The notes beneath the pieces are model-generated. The model did no database searches. It saw nothing but the letters and a program-made list of their open reading frames with translations, and was not told where the DNA came from. A program made the translations under genes and the position numbers. From contig CACYJU010000001.1 of the NCBI GenBank assembly GCA_902774845.1, positions 62,001 to 126,000 of the forward strand: a DNA stretch of 64,000 bases, given 5' to 3'. Positions 16,953 through 24,805 of the stretch are shown here, in pieces; the first letter of the stretch is position 1, and each line of letters opens with the position of its first letter. This DNA is from an uncultured Bacteroidota bacterium. GTDB lineage: Bacteria; Bacteroidota; Bacteroidia; Bacteroidales; P3.

Positions 16953-18839
16953 ATGCTTTGGAATCAATATGATATAGTAGTCGTTGGAGGAGGTCACGCG
17001 GGAGCCGAAGCTTCCTATGTGTCTGCAACTATGGGGGCTAAAACCCTCCTTGTTACGCAAGAGATTGATTCTATTGCACGCATGTCTTGTAACCCAGCTA
17101 TGGGTGGCGTAGCCAAAGGACAGATTGTAAGAGAGATAGATGCTCTTGGAGGTATGTCAGGCATCGTCACCGACCATACCGCCATACAGTTCCGCATGCT
17201 CAACCGTTCCAAGGGGCCGGCTATGTGGAGTCCTCGTGCTCAATGTGACAAAGCTCGCTTCTCTGCCGAATGGCGAAATATCCTGGAGCATACTCCTAAC
17301 CTCAGCATCTGGCAGGACGAGGTGATAGATATCATGGAACAAGGGGGTCGTGCCTGCGGAGTCCGCACTCGTATGGGTCTCGAGATACCAGCCAAGGCGG
17401 TGATCCTCACTAACGGCACTTTCCTCAACGGACGTATCTTCATCGGCGAAGTCAGCTTCGAGGGTGGTAGGATAGGAGAGAGGGCTGCCGTCGGACTTTC
17501 TGATTCCTTGCGTTCCAGAGGGTTCGAGGTGGCTCGCCTTAAGACCGGAACACCTGTTCGTATAGACGGTCGCACCATCGACTTCTCCAAGCTCACCGAG
17601 CAGCCGGGAGATGATGATCCTCAGGGATTCTCTTTCCTCCCCTCCGAGCGTCGTCTTAAGACGCAGAAGCCATGCTATCTGGCATATACGAGTGAGAAGA
17701 CACACGATATATTAAGGAAAGGGTTCGACCGCTCACCTATGTTTCAAGGCATGATTCATGGTCGCGGCCCACGCTATTGCCCCTCTATCGAGGACAAGAT
17801 TGTACGCTTCGCCGACAAGAACCGTCATCAGCTTTTCGTCGAGCCAGAAGGTTTGGATACAGTCTCTTACTACCTTAACGGCTTCTCCTCGTCGCTCCCG
17901 TTGGAAATACAGCTCGAAGCCCTACATTCCATCGAAGGCTTCGCAAATGCCTGTATCTTCAAGCCTGGCTATGCTATCGAGTATGACTATTTTCCTCCCA
18001 CACAGCTGCGTTACACTCTTGAAACCAAGCTTATAGAGAATCTCTATTTTGCTGGCCAGATAAACGGTACCACAGGTTATGAGGAGGCTGCATGCCAGGG
18101 ACTTGTGGCAGCCATCAACGCAGCTGCCAAACTGAAAGGCTACGATCCGTTCATTCTCACTCGTGAGCAGGCCTATATCGGAGTGCTTATAGATGACCTT
18201 GTGACCAAGGGGGTCGACGAGCCCTATCGTATGTTCACCTCTCGGGCCGAGTATCGTATTCTTTTAAGACAGGATAATGCCGACGAGCGACTCACCCCAC
18301 TTTCGTTCGAGAAATATCATCTCGCTTCCGAGCTGCGTATGCAACGTGTGGAGCAGAAACGGCAGAACGCCTCTCAGTTGAAAGAGCAATTGTCCGCTTT
18401 GTCTGTCACCCCGTCTGAAATCAACGAGACACTTGTCCGTTGTGGTTCGGCCGGGTTGCAGCAACGTGCCAGACTTGAGAGCCTTCTGCTGAGACCCGAA
18501 ATAGATATGAAGGCCCTTGAGGAATGCTCGCCCGAACTCTCACAAGCCATAGAATCAATCCAGGAGGATATGCGGGAAGAGGTGGTGGAGTCGGTCGAGA
18601 TAGCCACCAAGTATCAACGCTATATAGAAAAAGAGCAAGAGGTAGCTGAGCGAGTGGTGAAGTTCGAGAAAGTGTTGCTTCCACCAGATATAGATTATCA
18701 CTCCATACATGCCATCTCGTACGAAGCCAGAGAAAAGCTCTCCGCCCTTCGCCCCAAGACCTTAGGCCAGGCATCAAGAATCAGTGGAGTTTCCCCGGCA
18801 GATGTCTCTGTTCTTTTGGCCTATTCGCTTCCGTCGTGA
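16953..18839 (+). CDS. mnmG: tRNA uridine-34 carboxymethylaminomethyl enzyme MnmG
   Basis: MnmG (GidA), with MnmE, installs the carboxymethylaminomethyl group on wobble uridine of several tRNAs, using FAD. The 628-residue length is normal. The FAD site VVGGGHAGAEASYV lies at residues 9-22, CNPAMGGVAKGQIVREIDALGG near 47-68 and the cmnm-binding GYEEAACQGLVAAINAA near 376-392. The C-terminal helical MnmE- and tRNA-binding region is complete. mnmG often lies near the replication origin, in line with the origin-like region 12 kb upstream, but that is weak evidence. mnmE is not in the window. Confidence 0.97.
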   Translation: MLWNQYDIVVVGGGHAGAEASYVSATMGAKTLLVTQEIDSIARMSCNPAMGGVAKGQIVREIDALGGMSGIVTDHTAIQFRMLNRSKGPAMWSPRAQCDKARFSAEWRNILEHTPNLSIWQDEVIDIMEQGGRACGVRTRMGLEIPAKAVILTNGTFLNGRIFIGEVSFEGGRIGERAAVGLSDSLRSRGFEVARLKTGTPVRIDGRTIDFSKLTEQPGDDDPQGFSFLPSERRLKTQKPCYLAYTSEKTHDILRKGFDRSPMFQGMIHGRGPRYCPSIEDKIVRFADKNRHQLFVEPEGLDTVSYYLNGFSSSLPLEIQLEALHSIEGFANACIFKPGYAIEYDYFPPTQLRYTLETKLIENLYFAGQINGTTGYEEAACQGLVAAINAAAKLKGYDPFILTREQAYIGVLIDDLVTKGVDEPYRMFTSRAEYRILLRQDNADERLTPLSFEKYHLASELRMQRVEQKRQNASQLKEQLSALSVTPSEINETLVRCGSAGLQQRARLESLLLRPEIDMKALEECSPELSQAIESIQEDMREEVVESVEIATKYQRYIEKEQEVAERVVKFEKVLLPPDIDYHSIHAISYEAREKLSALRPKTLGQASRISGVSPADVSVLLAYSLPS

Positions 18840-18967
18840 AAATGTTTCATGAGAAACATTTGCCATAACTGCCTGATAAATTGTGAGCTAGTAAATGTTT
18901 TGTGCCAATACAATAAAAAAATAGACGATAACGTTATCCATAATTATTAATTAAAACAAATACAATC

Positions 18968-19126
18968 ATGGAAAAGTATGTTTGCGAAGTCTGCGGTTAT
19001 GTTTATGACCCAGCGGTTGGAGATCCTGACAACGGGATTGCTCCTGGCACAAAGTTTGAGGATTTGCCGGCTGATTGGGTGTGTCCACTTTGCTCGGTTG
19101 ACAAGACCAATTTCAAGAAGCAGTGA
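18968..19126 (+). CDS. rub: Rubredoxin
   Basis: This is a 52-residue rubredoxin, too short for many gene finders. The single iron is held by Cys6, Cys9, Cys39 and Cys42 in two CxxC pairs ([10 protein letters not shown] and CPLC). The whole family pattern, including [20 protein letters not shown], is intact. It passes electrons to oxygen- and peroxide-reducing enzymes such as the rubrerythrin at 24177. It is followed 67 bases later by ferritin, so the pair may be an iron/oxidative-stress unit. Confidence 0.96.
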   Translation: MEKYVCEVCGYVYDPAVGDPDNGIAPGTKFEDLPADWVCPLCSVDKTNFKKQ

Positions 19127-19193
19127 GGGAATTGGTTTAAATAACCATATAGGGAAGTTAAATAATCAAAATAACATTTTAATTTAAAACATT

Positions 19194-19709
19194 ATGCTTA
19201 ACAAGAAAGTTTCCGACCTGCTCAACGAGCAGATCAACAAGGAGCTCTATTCGGGCTATCTTTATCTGGACATGAACAATTATTTCGACAAGCGCGGCTT
19301 GAACGGTTTCGCCAATTGGTATATGATCCAGGCAATGGAAGAGCGCGACCACGCCATGCTTATCTACAAGTACATGCAGAACAACGACTGCCCCATCGTA
19401 CTGGGTGCCATCGCCAAGCCCGACAAGAAGTTCAAGAAAGATATGGACGTGCTGAAAGCAGGTTTGGAACACGAGGAGTATGTAACTGCCTCAATCCATA
19501 CTATTTACGATGCTGCATACAAGGTGAAGGATTTCCGCACCATGCAGTTCCTCGACTGGTTCGTGAAAGAGCAGGGTGAAGAGGAGACCAACGCCCGCGA
19601 TATGATCACCAAGATGGAACTCTTCGGCAGCGACGCCAAGAGCCTCTACATGCTCAACCAAGAGCTCGCCGCCCGCACCTACAACGCTCCAAGCTTGGTG
19701 TTAGATTAA
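19194..19709 (+). CDS. ftnA: Ferritin
   Basis: This is a 171-residue bacterial non-haem ferritin, which oxidises Fe(II) and stores iron in a 24-subunit shell. The ferroxidase centre is visible: Glu17, Glu50, His53 and a Glu near 94 in LEHEEYV, with the EQGEEE segment near 127. The four-helix bundle plus short fifth helix has normal length. It is likely co-transcribed with rubredoxin. Directly after the stop begins a repeated 165-bp element, and a strong terminator hairpin lies 200 bases downstream. Confidence 0.95.
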   Translation: MLNKKVSDLLNEQINKELYSGYLYLDMNNYFDKRGLNGFANWYMIQAMEERDHAMLIYKYMQNNDCPIVLGAIAKPDKKFKKDMDVLKAGLEHEEYVTASIHTIYDAAYKVKDFRTMQFLDWFVKEQGEEETNARDMITKMELFGSDAKSLYMLNQELAARTYNAPSLVLD

Positions 19710-19710
19710 G

Positions 19711-19875
19711 AAACTGTTTAATATGATTCAATGTTTTTCTTAAAGCATTTAAGCGGCATCTTTTCCCTCTTCCCTCAGTTACAATGGAATCCCCATTGCG
19801 CCTTCGATAAGAAGAAAAATCTGTTCGTTTAAATGCATAATAAATTCCATCAATCAAATTTAAATAGTTTCTAGG
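19711..19875. repeat. 165-bp palindromic element, copy 1 (MITE-like)
   Basis: The ends are imperfect inverted repeats (GAAACTGTTTAA... against ...TTTAAATAGTTTC) followed by TAGG. A second inverted pair GCATTTAA/TTAAATGC lies inside. The centre has GTTACAATGG and CCATTGCGCC as a hairpin. A second copy of the same size, ends and centre lies at 41619-41785. No coding capacity is seen. Confidence 0.7.
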
Positions 19876-19910
19876 TCAGAAGACGCCACAAGACGTCATC
19901 TAAAAAAGCA

Positions 19911-19947
19911 GAAAGCGCACCTCAACTCGAGATGCGCTTTCTTTTTG
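19911..19947 (+). terminator. Terminator of the rubredoxin-ferritin unit
   Basis: GAAAGCGCA (19911-19919) pairs with TGCGCTTTC (19933-19941), followed by a T-rich run. An A-rich run lies before the stem, so it may also serve the converging SulP gene. Confidence 0.8.
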
Positions 19948-19998
19948 TTCTGCCAGATAGTTTATCTATCGATGTAACGTTCTGGTAATGAATATTAT

Positions 19999-21705
19999 CT
20001 ATTCTTGAGGGCTGGTAATCTTGCGCAGGTATTCGGTACAGTCCTCGAAGGTCTTGAAGGTGTGGTCTTCAGGTACGATAGCCGGGATGACGTTCATGCG
20101 GCGCAGCATGTACATCGGTTGTGGCTGTATGATGGTCATCAGGACGGTTGCCCCACGCGATTGTATCTCCTTGATGGCGTTCTCCATAGCGTAGAGGCCC
20201 GACTGATCCATGAAGCTCACTAGACGCATGCGGATGATTACTATCTTCGCGTCCATGGGCACGTCGGTCATCACCTGCTTGAATTTATTGATGGTACCGA
20301 AGAAGATAGGTCCGTTGAGACGCTGGATGTAGATGCTGTGCTTGGCTGTATCGGGCATACCCCCTTCGTCGTTCCAGGGGCTCTCCTTATCGAAGTTGGT
20401 CATCTCCTGGCTGCTGTAGCCGCCTTCCACGAGGTCGGAGGCACGTTTCATGAAGAGCACGCACGCGATGACCATACCGATTCCGACGGCGGTCAGGAGG
20501 TCGACAAAGACGGTCACGAGGAAGACCACGATAAGCACCACAGCGTCGGCCCTCGGTATCTTGAGCAGGTCTTTGAATCCTTTGAAGTCGATGATACCCC
20601 AACCCACTGTGATAAGGATGCCGGCCAACACCGAAAGCGGCACATATTTGACCAGGCTGCCCAATCCGAGCATGACGGCGAGAAGCAGCAGAGCGTGCAC
20701 CACGCCACTCAGAGGCGTGCGTCCACCCGACCGCACGTTGACCACCGTACGCATCGTGGCGCCGGCTCCTGGGAGGCCACAGAAGAGGCCAGCGACGGCG
20801 TTTCCGATACCTTGACCGATGAGCTCGCGGTTGGAGTTATGTTTGGTTTTGGTGATATTGTCGGCCACCACAGAGGTGAGCAGAGTATCGATGGAGCCAA
20901 GGCCAGCGAGGGTGAGACCCGGGATGACCGCAGCCTTGACGATAAGTATCCAGTCGAGGCCGGCGAGGGTGACGCTGTCGTTCAGGAAGAACGGCTTGGG
21001 AAGGCCCGAAGGGATGTTGCCTATCGTGAGTCTTGGATCAAGCTTGCAGAGCAGCGAGACCACCGTCATGACGATGAGAGCCACAAGGGTGGCAGGCACC
21101 TTCTTGGTAAGCAGTGGGAAGAGGGTGACAATCAGTATGGTACCTATGCCGAGAAGCAAGGCTGTGAGGGATATGCCGCCAGCGACAGCCGACGGGAAGC
21201 CAGCGAGAAGCTGTATCATAGAGCCCGACCCTTTCAATCCGACGAGTGGGTATATCTGCTGCAGGATGATGATGACACCGATGCCGCTCATGAAGCCCGA
21301 AAGGACGGGATAGGGGATATAGCGCACATATTTTCCCAGTTTGATGATGCCGAAAAGCACCTGGAAGAGGCCGCACAAGATAGCCGCCATAGTCATCGAG
21401 ATAAGTACCGTCGACAGGCTGCCTGACGACGCAGCCCATGCCGAGGAGACGAGGGCGGCGGTGACCACCGTCATCGGTCCCGTAGGACCGGATATCTGCG
21501 AAGGGGTGCCGCCGAAGATGGCTGCGAACATACCGAGCATCGTGGCGCCTACCAATCCAGCCAACGCGCCTATCGAGGCAGAGTCGGGGCTGTCGATGCC
21601 GCCGAAAGCTTGAATACCGAAAGCGAGGGCGAGGGGCAAAGCCACGATGCCCGCGGTGAGGCCACCGAAGAGGTCGCCTTTCAGGTTGCCGAAAATCTTA
21701 TTCAT
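19999..21705 (-). CDS. SulP family anion transporter with STAS domain
   Basis: This is a 568-residue inner-membrane transporter of the SulP/SLC26 family, moving sulfate, bicarbonate or similar anions. The first 400 residues hold 12-14 hydrophobic segments, with the family motif near the start of the core (GLTAGIVALPLALAFGI, about 12-28). The C-terminal STAS domain (about 450-560) includes IVIIRMRLVSFMDQSGLYAMENAI. The ATG at 21705 is chosen because it begins directly before the family N-terminus (MNKIFGNLKGD). The 15-residue upstream extension is not family-like. Sulfate and bicarbonate cannot be told apart here. Confidence 0.92.
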   Translation of the reverse strand: MNKIFGNLKGDLFGGLTAGIVALPLALAFGIQAFGGIDSPDSASIGALAGLVGATMLGMFAAIFGGTPSQISGPTGPMTVVTAALVSSAWAASSGSLSTVLISMTMAAILCGLFQVLFGIIKLGKYVRYIPYPVLSGFMSGIGVIIILQQIYPLVGLKGSGSMIQLLAGFPSAVAGGISLTALLLGIGTILIVTLFPLLTKKVPATLVALIVMTVVSLLCKLDPRLTIGNIPSGLPKPFFLNDSVTLAGLDWILIVKAAVIPGLTLAGLGSIDTLLTSVVADNITKTKHNSNRELIGQGIGNAVAGLFCGLPGAGATMRTVVNVRSGGRTPLSGVVHALLLLAVMLGLGSLVKYVPLSVLAGILITVGWGIIDFKGFKDLLKIPRADAVVLIVVFLVTVFVDLLTAVGIGMVIACVLFMKRASDLVEGGYSSQEMTNFDKESPWNDEGGMPDTAKHSIYIQRLNGPIFFGTINKFKQVMTDVPMDAKIVIIRMRLVSFMDQSGLYAMENAIKEIQSRGATVLMTIIQPQPMYMLRRMNVIPAIVPEDHTFKTFEDCTEYLRKITSPQE

Positions 21706-22048
21706 GAGAAAAAACGTTTCTGTCTGTAAAAATAACAATAACGTATCCAATAACGGTTTTATTATGGCAGATAATTCAACACATTTTGTTGCAAGAGTGC
21801 CCGTTTGCGAAAAGAATTAATCAACAATAAGTTGTATAAAACTTTAACAATTCGAAATGTTAAAATTTGATTTTTAACAAAATAAACCGACTATTGGATA
21901 CACTAAAAAAAGAAAATATCCGTAGACGGTTTGCAGAATAAAAAAAAGTTCATATCTTTGCACCGATAAATAAATCACCTGTTGGAAACAAACAATTAAG
22001 CCTATCGAAAGAAGTACTATCAGTTTTTGACATCAATTTTTTACAGTT
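21706..22048. other. Intergenic region between SulP and ECF sigma genes
   Basis: The DNA is AT-rich, with one clear feature: the complete plus-strand promoter at 21930-21960. Nothing else recognisable. Confidence 0.6.
21930..21960 (+). promoter_or_regulatory. Complete consensus promoter of the ECF sigma gene
   Basis: TTTG (21930-21933), a 19-base spacer and TATCTTTG (21953-21960) match the Bacteroidetes primary-sigma promoter exactly. The leader to the ATG at 22049 is about 80 bases. Confidence 0.8.
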
Positions 22049-22639
22049 ATGGACAACAAGCTTTCCAAACTTTCCGACAATGAACTGATACAGGGATACC
22101 GCGATGGTGACAGCGCCTGCTTTGAGGTGCTCCTATCGAGGTATCAGGCAAAGGTCTACGGCTACATCTTCTCTGTGGTGAAAGACAAAGAGGTGGCCGA
22201 CGACGTGTTTCAGGACACTTTCCTCAAGGTGATTGTGACCATCAACTCGGGAGTGTATAAAGACGAAAACAAGTTTATCCATTGGGTGATGCGAATAGCG
22301 CACAATCTTATCGTCGACCACTACCGTCGAGGCAACAAGATGCCTATGGTTCCCAACCGTCCCGATTACGACGTGGTGCAGAACCTCCGTCTTCAGGATG
22401 AGGATGTGGAACACCGCATCATCAAGCAGCAGACCAGCTCCAACATACGCAAGCTGGTAAAGATGTTGCCCCCCGAGCAACGCCGCGTGGTGATCCTGCG
22501 TCACTATGGCAAGTGCGACTTCAAAGACATAGCCGCCCGTACCGGAGTGAGCATCAACACCGCCCTGGGACGTATGCGCTATGCTATCATCAACCTGCGC
22601 CGTCTGGCTCAGGAGAACAACATGCAGATCGAGCTGTAA
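22049..22639 (+). CDS. ECF-type RNA polymerase sigma factor
   Basis: This is a 196-residue group 4 sigma factor. Region 2 (about residues 27-95) contains the core-binding DDVFQDTFLKV and the -10-recognising WVMRIAHNLIVDHYRR segments. Region 4 (about 125-185) has LPPEQRRVVILRHY and a helix-turn-helix CDFKDIAARTGVSINTALGRMRYAI. No anti-sigma factor gene is adjacent, and the gene stands alone between a consensus housekeeping promoter and a strong terminator. It is therefore probably controlled by level or by a distant partner. Its target promoters are unknown. Confidence 0.93.
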   Translation: MDNKLSKLSDNELIQGYRDGDSACFEVLLSRYQAKVYGYIFSVVKDKEVADDVFQDTFLKVIVTINSGVYKDENKFIHWVMRIAHNLIVDHYRRGNKMPMVPNRPDYDVVQNLRLQDEDVEHRIIKQQTSSNIRKLVKMLPPEQRRVVILRHYGKCDFKDIAARTGVSINTALGRMRYAIINLRRLAQENNMQIEL

Positions 22640-22679
22640 GTAACGGATAATTAAGATAGTTAATAATCTTGTTGACCTA

Positions 22680-22711
22680 GGGGCTTCGTCATGAAGCCCC
22701 GTTTTTTTTTG
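22680..22711 (+). terminator. Terminator of the ECF sigma gene
   Basis: GGGGCTTC (22680-22687) pairs with GAAGCCCC (22693-22700), followed by nine or more T. Confidence 0.9.
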
Positions 22712-22782
22712 TTAAAAATTCAACCCCATACAATAAAACCACCACGATGGTAGTTTTTAAGGGAAATTGATGTCAAACCCAA

Positions 22783-22995
22783 ATGTGCGCTTATGAAGCA
22801 ATTCTACGACCTTCAACCAACCAGCACAAATACATCATTGAAGTCGGCAAGCGCATGGGGTCCATCACCTATCGTGGTGGAAAATATCCTCAAGGCCGCT
22901 GATACGGAGTGCAGAATCCTGCGCCACGTGATCCAGAGCCAGAAATGTTTCCAGCAGATCCGAGTCAACTCGGTCAGAATGGAGATATGCCTTAA
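22783..22995 (+). pseudogene. Possible decayed small ORF with internal TGA
   Basis: The frame from ATG 22783 reads 39 protein-like residues (ending RMGSITYRGGKYPQGR), then TGA at 22900, then continues open with a Pro/Asp/Gln-rich sequence to TAA at 22993. It sits between two terminators, so it was probably transcribed. I do not recognise it; chance remains likely. Confidence 0.2.
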
Positions 22996-23020
22996 CTAAA
23001 GGGTTGATGAGGAAAACCGA

Positions 23021-23063
23021 GAGAGCGAGGAGTGTCACACGACACTTCTCGCTCTCATTTTTC
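23021..23063 (+). terminator. Strong terminator hairpin
   Basis: A 16-bp stem (23021-23036 with 23041-23056, one G-U pair) has a 4-base loop and is followed by ATTTTT. Only the decayed ORF precedes it. Confidence 0.8.
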
Positions 23064-23113
23064 GTGTTACATTGACGAAGACAAGAAAGAAAAAAACAAA
23101 AACAAGAAAAACT

Positions 23114-23240
23114 CTTTTTGATGTTTGTGGTTCCGTTGGAACCATGTGCTAAGTGCTATGCACTTGCCTTTAAGAGCAAGCTCTTCAGCCAAGCCATACC
23201 CCTTATCACAATAACTGTCGTTATTACAAACATCAAAAAG
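23114..23240. repeat. Multi-hairpin element A with 15-bp closing arms
   Basis: Perfect 15-bp arms (23114-23128 and 23226-23240, CTTTTTGATGTTTGT and its complement) enclose four perfect hairpins: 23129-23143, 23151-23165, 23172-23185 and 23210-23225. Two of the hairpins directly abut the arms. As RNA or a cruciform this would be a multi-branched junction. Function unknown. Confidence 0.75.
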
Positions 23241-23344
23241 CAAAAACATCGCTCCGCTAAAAAACAGTTTTGCAACAACCTTAACCTTAACGATAACCCT
23301 AACGTTAGAGATGGGACAGGAGTTTCTATGGTTTTTGTTAAAAC

Positions 23345-23788
23345 CTAGAATGCGTACATATTACCTGTCTTTTTGTCCAAATAATATCGTTCACATTGGT
23401 CATGGACAGGAGCAAAGTTGTATAACACTCCAATACAAATGCCTGACAGCCTCATATAATTCCATATCTGTTGACGTTGCTCAGGCCCTATTTGCTCAAT
23501 GGCTTTACATTCTATCAATATGTCATCACCAACAAGAAAATCAACATAATGCTTATGTCTTATCTGCTTACCATGAAATGTTACAGAGAAATAATATTCC
23601 TTTACTCGTTTGATATCGTTTTCTTCGAACAATATATCTAAAGCCTCCTGATACATATATTCGTTTAGAAAAGGCCCCATTTCCCTATGCACCTGTTGGC
23701 ATAGACCTACAACTCTGTAACACTTGTTTTTGAGTTCTTTAGCAAGGCTCGTATTGACATCTGCAAGTTTTGAAATATTGTAATTCAT
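23345..23788 (-). CDS. GxxExxY family protein (nuclease-fold)
   Basis: This is a 147-residue member of the GxxExxY family, recognised by GPFLNEYMYQEAL (about residues 37-49) followed by a PD-(D/E)xK-like core: Asp in HYVDFLVGDD (about 81-90), then ILIECKAIEQI (about 91-101), and a C-terminal IGVLYNFAPV strand. The core suggests a nuclease-like fold; the biological role of the family is not established. It stands alone between two multi-hairpin elements that both end in a TATGGTTTTTGTkAAAA word, which suggests a mobile cassette. It may relate to DNA defence or repair, an inference only. Confidence 0.85.
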   Translation of the reverse strand: MNYNISKLADVNTSLAKELKNKCYRVVGLCQQVHREMGPFLNEYMYQEALDILFEENDIKRVKEYYFSVTFHGKQIRHKHYVDFLVGDDILIECKAIEQIGPEQRQQIWNYMRLSGICIGVLYNFAPVHDQCERYYLDKKTGNMYAF

Positions 23789-23890
23789 GACTAAAAACGA
23801 TTTTTATTGGCCAAACGCTGAATCAGATGATATTATTGTGGCAATCATTGTTTTTTAGATTGTGGTAACAATCGATGTTTTTGCTCACAA

Positions 23891-24039
23891 AGTATGAGGT
23901 GGATCCGAAGGAGACAAAGCGGAGAGGTAGATATTTTATCTAAGTGCTTGCACTTAAGGGAAAATATACAGCTCGAAGCTCGTAAGGACTGCAAGTCCGA
24001 CACATACTGAAGTGAGGGTTTTTATGGTTTTTGTGAAAA
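23891..24039. repeat. Multi-hairpin element B
   Basis: Short arms AGTATG (23891-23896) and CATACT (24003-24008) enclose hairpins TAGATA-ttt-TATCTA (23928-23942), AAGTGC-tt-GCACTT (23942-23955), AGCT-cga-AGCT (23970-23980) and GGACT-gca-AGTCC (23986-23998). A tail word TATGGTTTTTGTGAAAA (24023-24039) matches element A's tail (23327-23343) with one difference. Confidence 0.6.
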
Positions 24040-24097
24040 TCACAGGTTGTTGCTGGTGAGTCAAATCAAGTAATTATCCACACCATCAAAAAATTTC

Positions 24098-24128
24098 TTT
24101 GGTTTGTTGGGGAAAAGGTGTATCTTTG
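24098..24128 (+). promoter_or_regulatory. Complete consensus promoter of rubrerythrin
   Basis: TTTG (24098-24101), 19 bases, TATCTTTG (24121-24128). It leads into rubrerythrin at 24177. Confidence 0.8.
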
Positions 24129-24176
24129 CAGTTGTCAATTGTCACAAATTATTAATCCATACAAAACACAAAGACT

Positions 24177-24719
24177 ATGAGTAAAAAGTTTATCTGCCCT
24201 GTGTGCGGCTATGTTTATGAAGGCGACGAGATGCCCGAGAAATGCCCTATCTGCGGCAAACCGATGCAGGAAGTGAAAGAAGACATCAAGACCTGGGCCG
24301 CCGAACATATCGTAGGCGTGGCTAAGGACGCTCCCGAAGACATCAAGATGGACCTCCGCGCCAACTTCGAAGGCGAGTGCAAAGAGGTGGGAATGTACCT
24401 CGCAATGGCACGTGTGGCTCACCGCGAAGGCTATCCCGAAATCGGTCTCTACTGGGAGAAGGCCGCTTTCGAAGAGGCTGAGCACGCAGCCAAGTTCGCC
24501 GAGCTTCTGGGTGAAGTGCTGACCGACAGCACCGCCGAGAACCTGAAGATGCGTGTCGACGCCGAGTACGGCGCCACCGCCGGCAAGACCGACCTCGCCA
24601 AACGCGCTAAAGCCCTCAACCTCGACGCCATCCACGACACCGTCCACGAGATGGCACGCGACGAGGCTCGTCACGGCAAAGCCCTCGAAGGTCTGCTCAA
24701 CCGCTACTTCAAGAAATAA
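24177..24719 (+). CDS. Reverse rubrerythrin
   Basis: This is a 180-residue peroxide/oxygen-reducing di-iron protein of anaerobes. The rubredoxin-like iron site is N-terminal (Cys7, Cys10, Cys23, Cys26), followed by a ferritin-like di-iron domain with [25 protein letters not shown] and [11 protein letters not shown] helices. This order is the reverse of classical rubrerythrin. It reduces hydrogen peroxide with electrons from NADH-linked donors or rubredoxin. It has its own consensus promoter and a downstream terminator, so it is monocistronic. Confidence 0.95.
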   Translation: MSKKFICPVCGYVYEGDEMPEKCPICGKPMQEVKEDIKTWAAEHIVGVAKDAPEDIKMDLRANFEGECKEVGMYLAMARVAHREGYPEIGLYWEKAAFEEAEHAAKFAELLGEVLTDSTAENLKMRVDAEYGATAGKTDLAKRAKALNLDAIHDTVHEMARDEARHGKALEGLLNRYFKK

Positions 24720-24748
24720 GCGTTAGGTTAGATAACGTTTCAAACTAT

Positions 24749-24778
24749 AAATCCCGCCAAAAGGCGGGATTTTTTTTG
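24749..24778. terminator. Bidirectional terminator between rubrerythrin and giant protein
   Basis: AATCCCGCC (24750-24758) pairs with GGCGGGATT (24763-24771), with T8 after and AA before. The two genes converge on it. Confidence 0.85.
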
Positions 24779-24805
24779 TCTCAATCTCCATCTCGGTGGG
24801 TTGGT

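Larger units (their letters stand above)
22640..23344. other. Intergenic region with terminators and decayed ORF
   Basis: This stretch holds a terminator (22680-22711), a small AACCACCA/TGGTAGTT hairpin (22735-22758), a possible decayed ORF (22783-22995), a second very strong terminator (23021-23063) and the multi-hairpin element at 23114-23240. A run of CCTTAA/CCCTAA-type repeats lies at 23277-23307. Confidence 0.6.
23789..24176. other. Intergenic region with hairpin element B and a promoter
   Basis: This stretch contains the multi-hairpin element at 23891-24039 and the rubrerythrin promoter (24098-24128). The first 100 bases show nothing recognisable. Confidence 0.6.

Noticed and set aside
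20338-21426. 362-codon plus-strand frame opposite SulP
   Set aside because: Highly charged antisense shadow of a membrane protein gene.
22783-22995. Recoded TGA (selenocysteine or alternative code)
   Set aside because: Other genes in the window end normally in TGA and no SECIS-like hairpin follows the codon.
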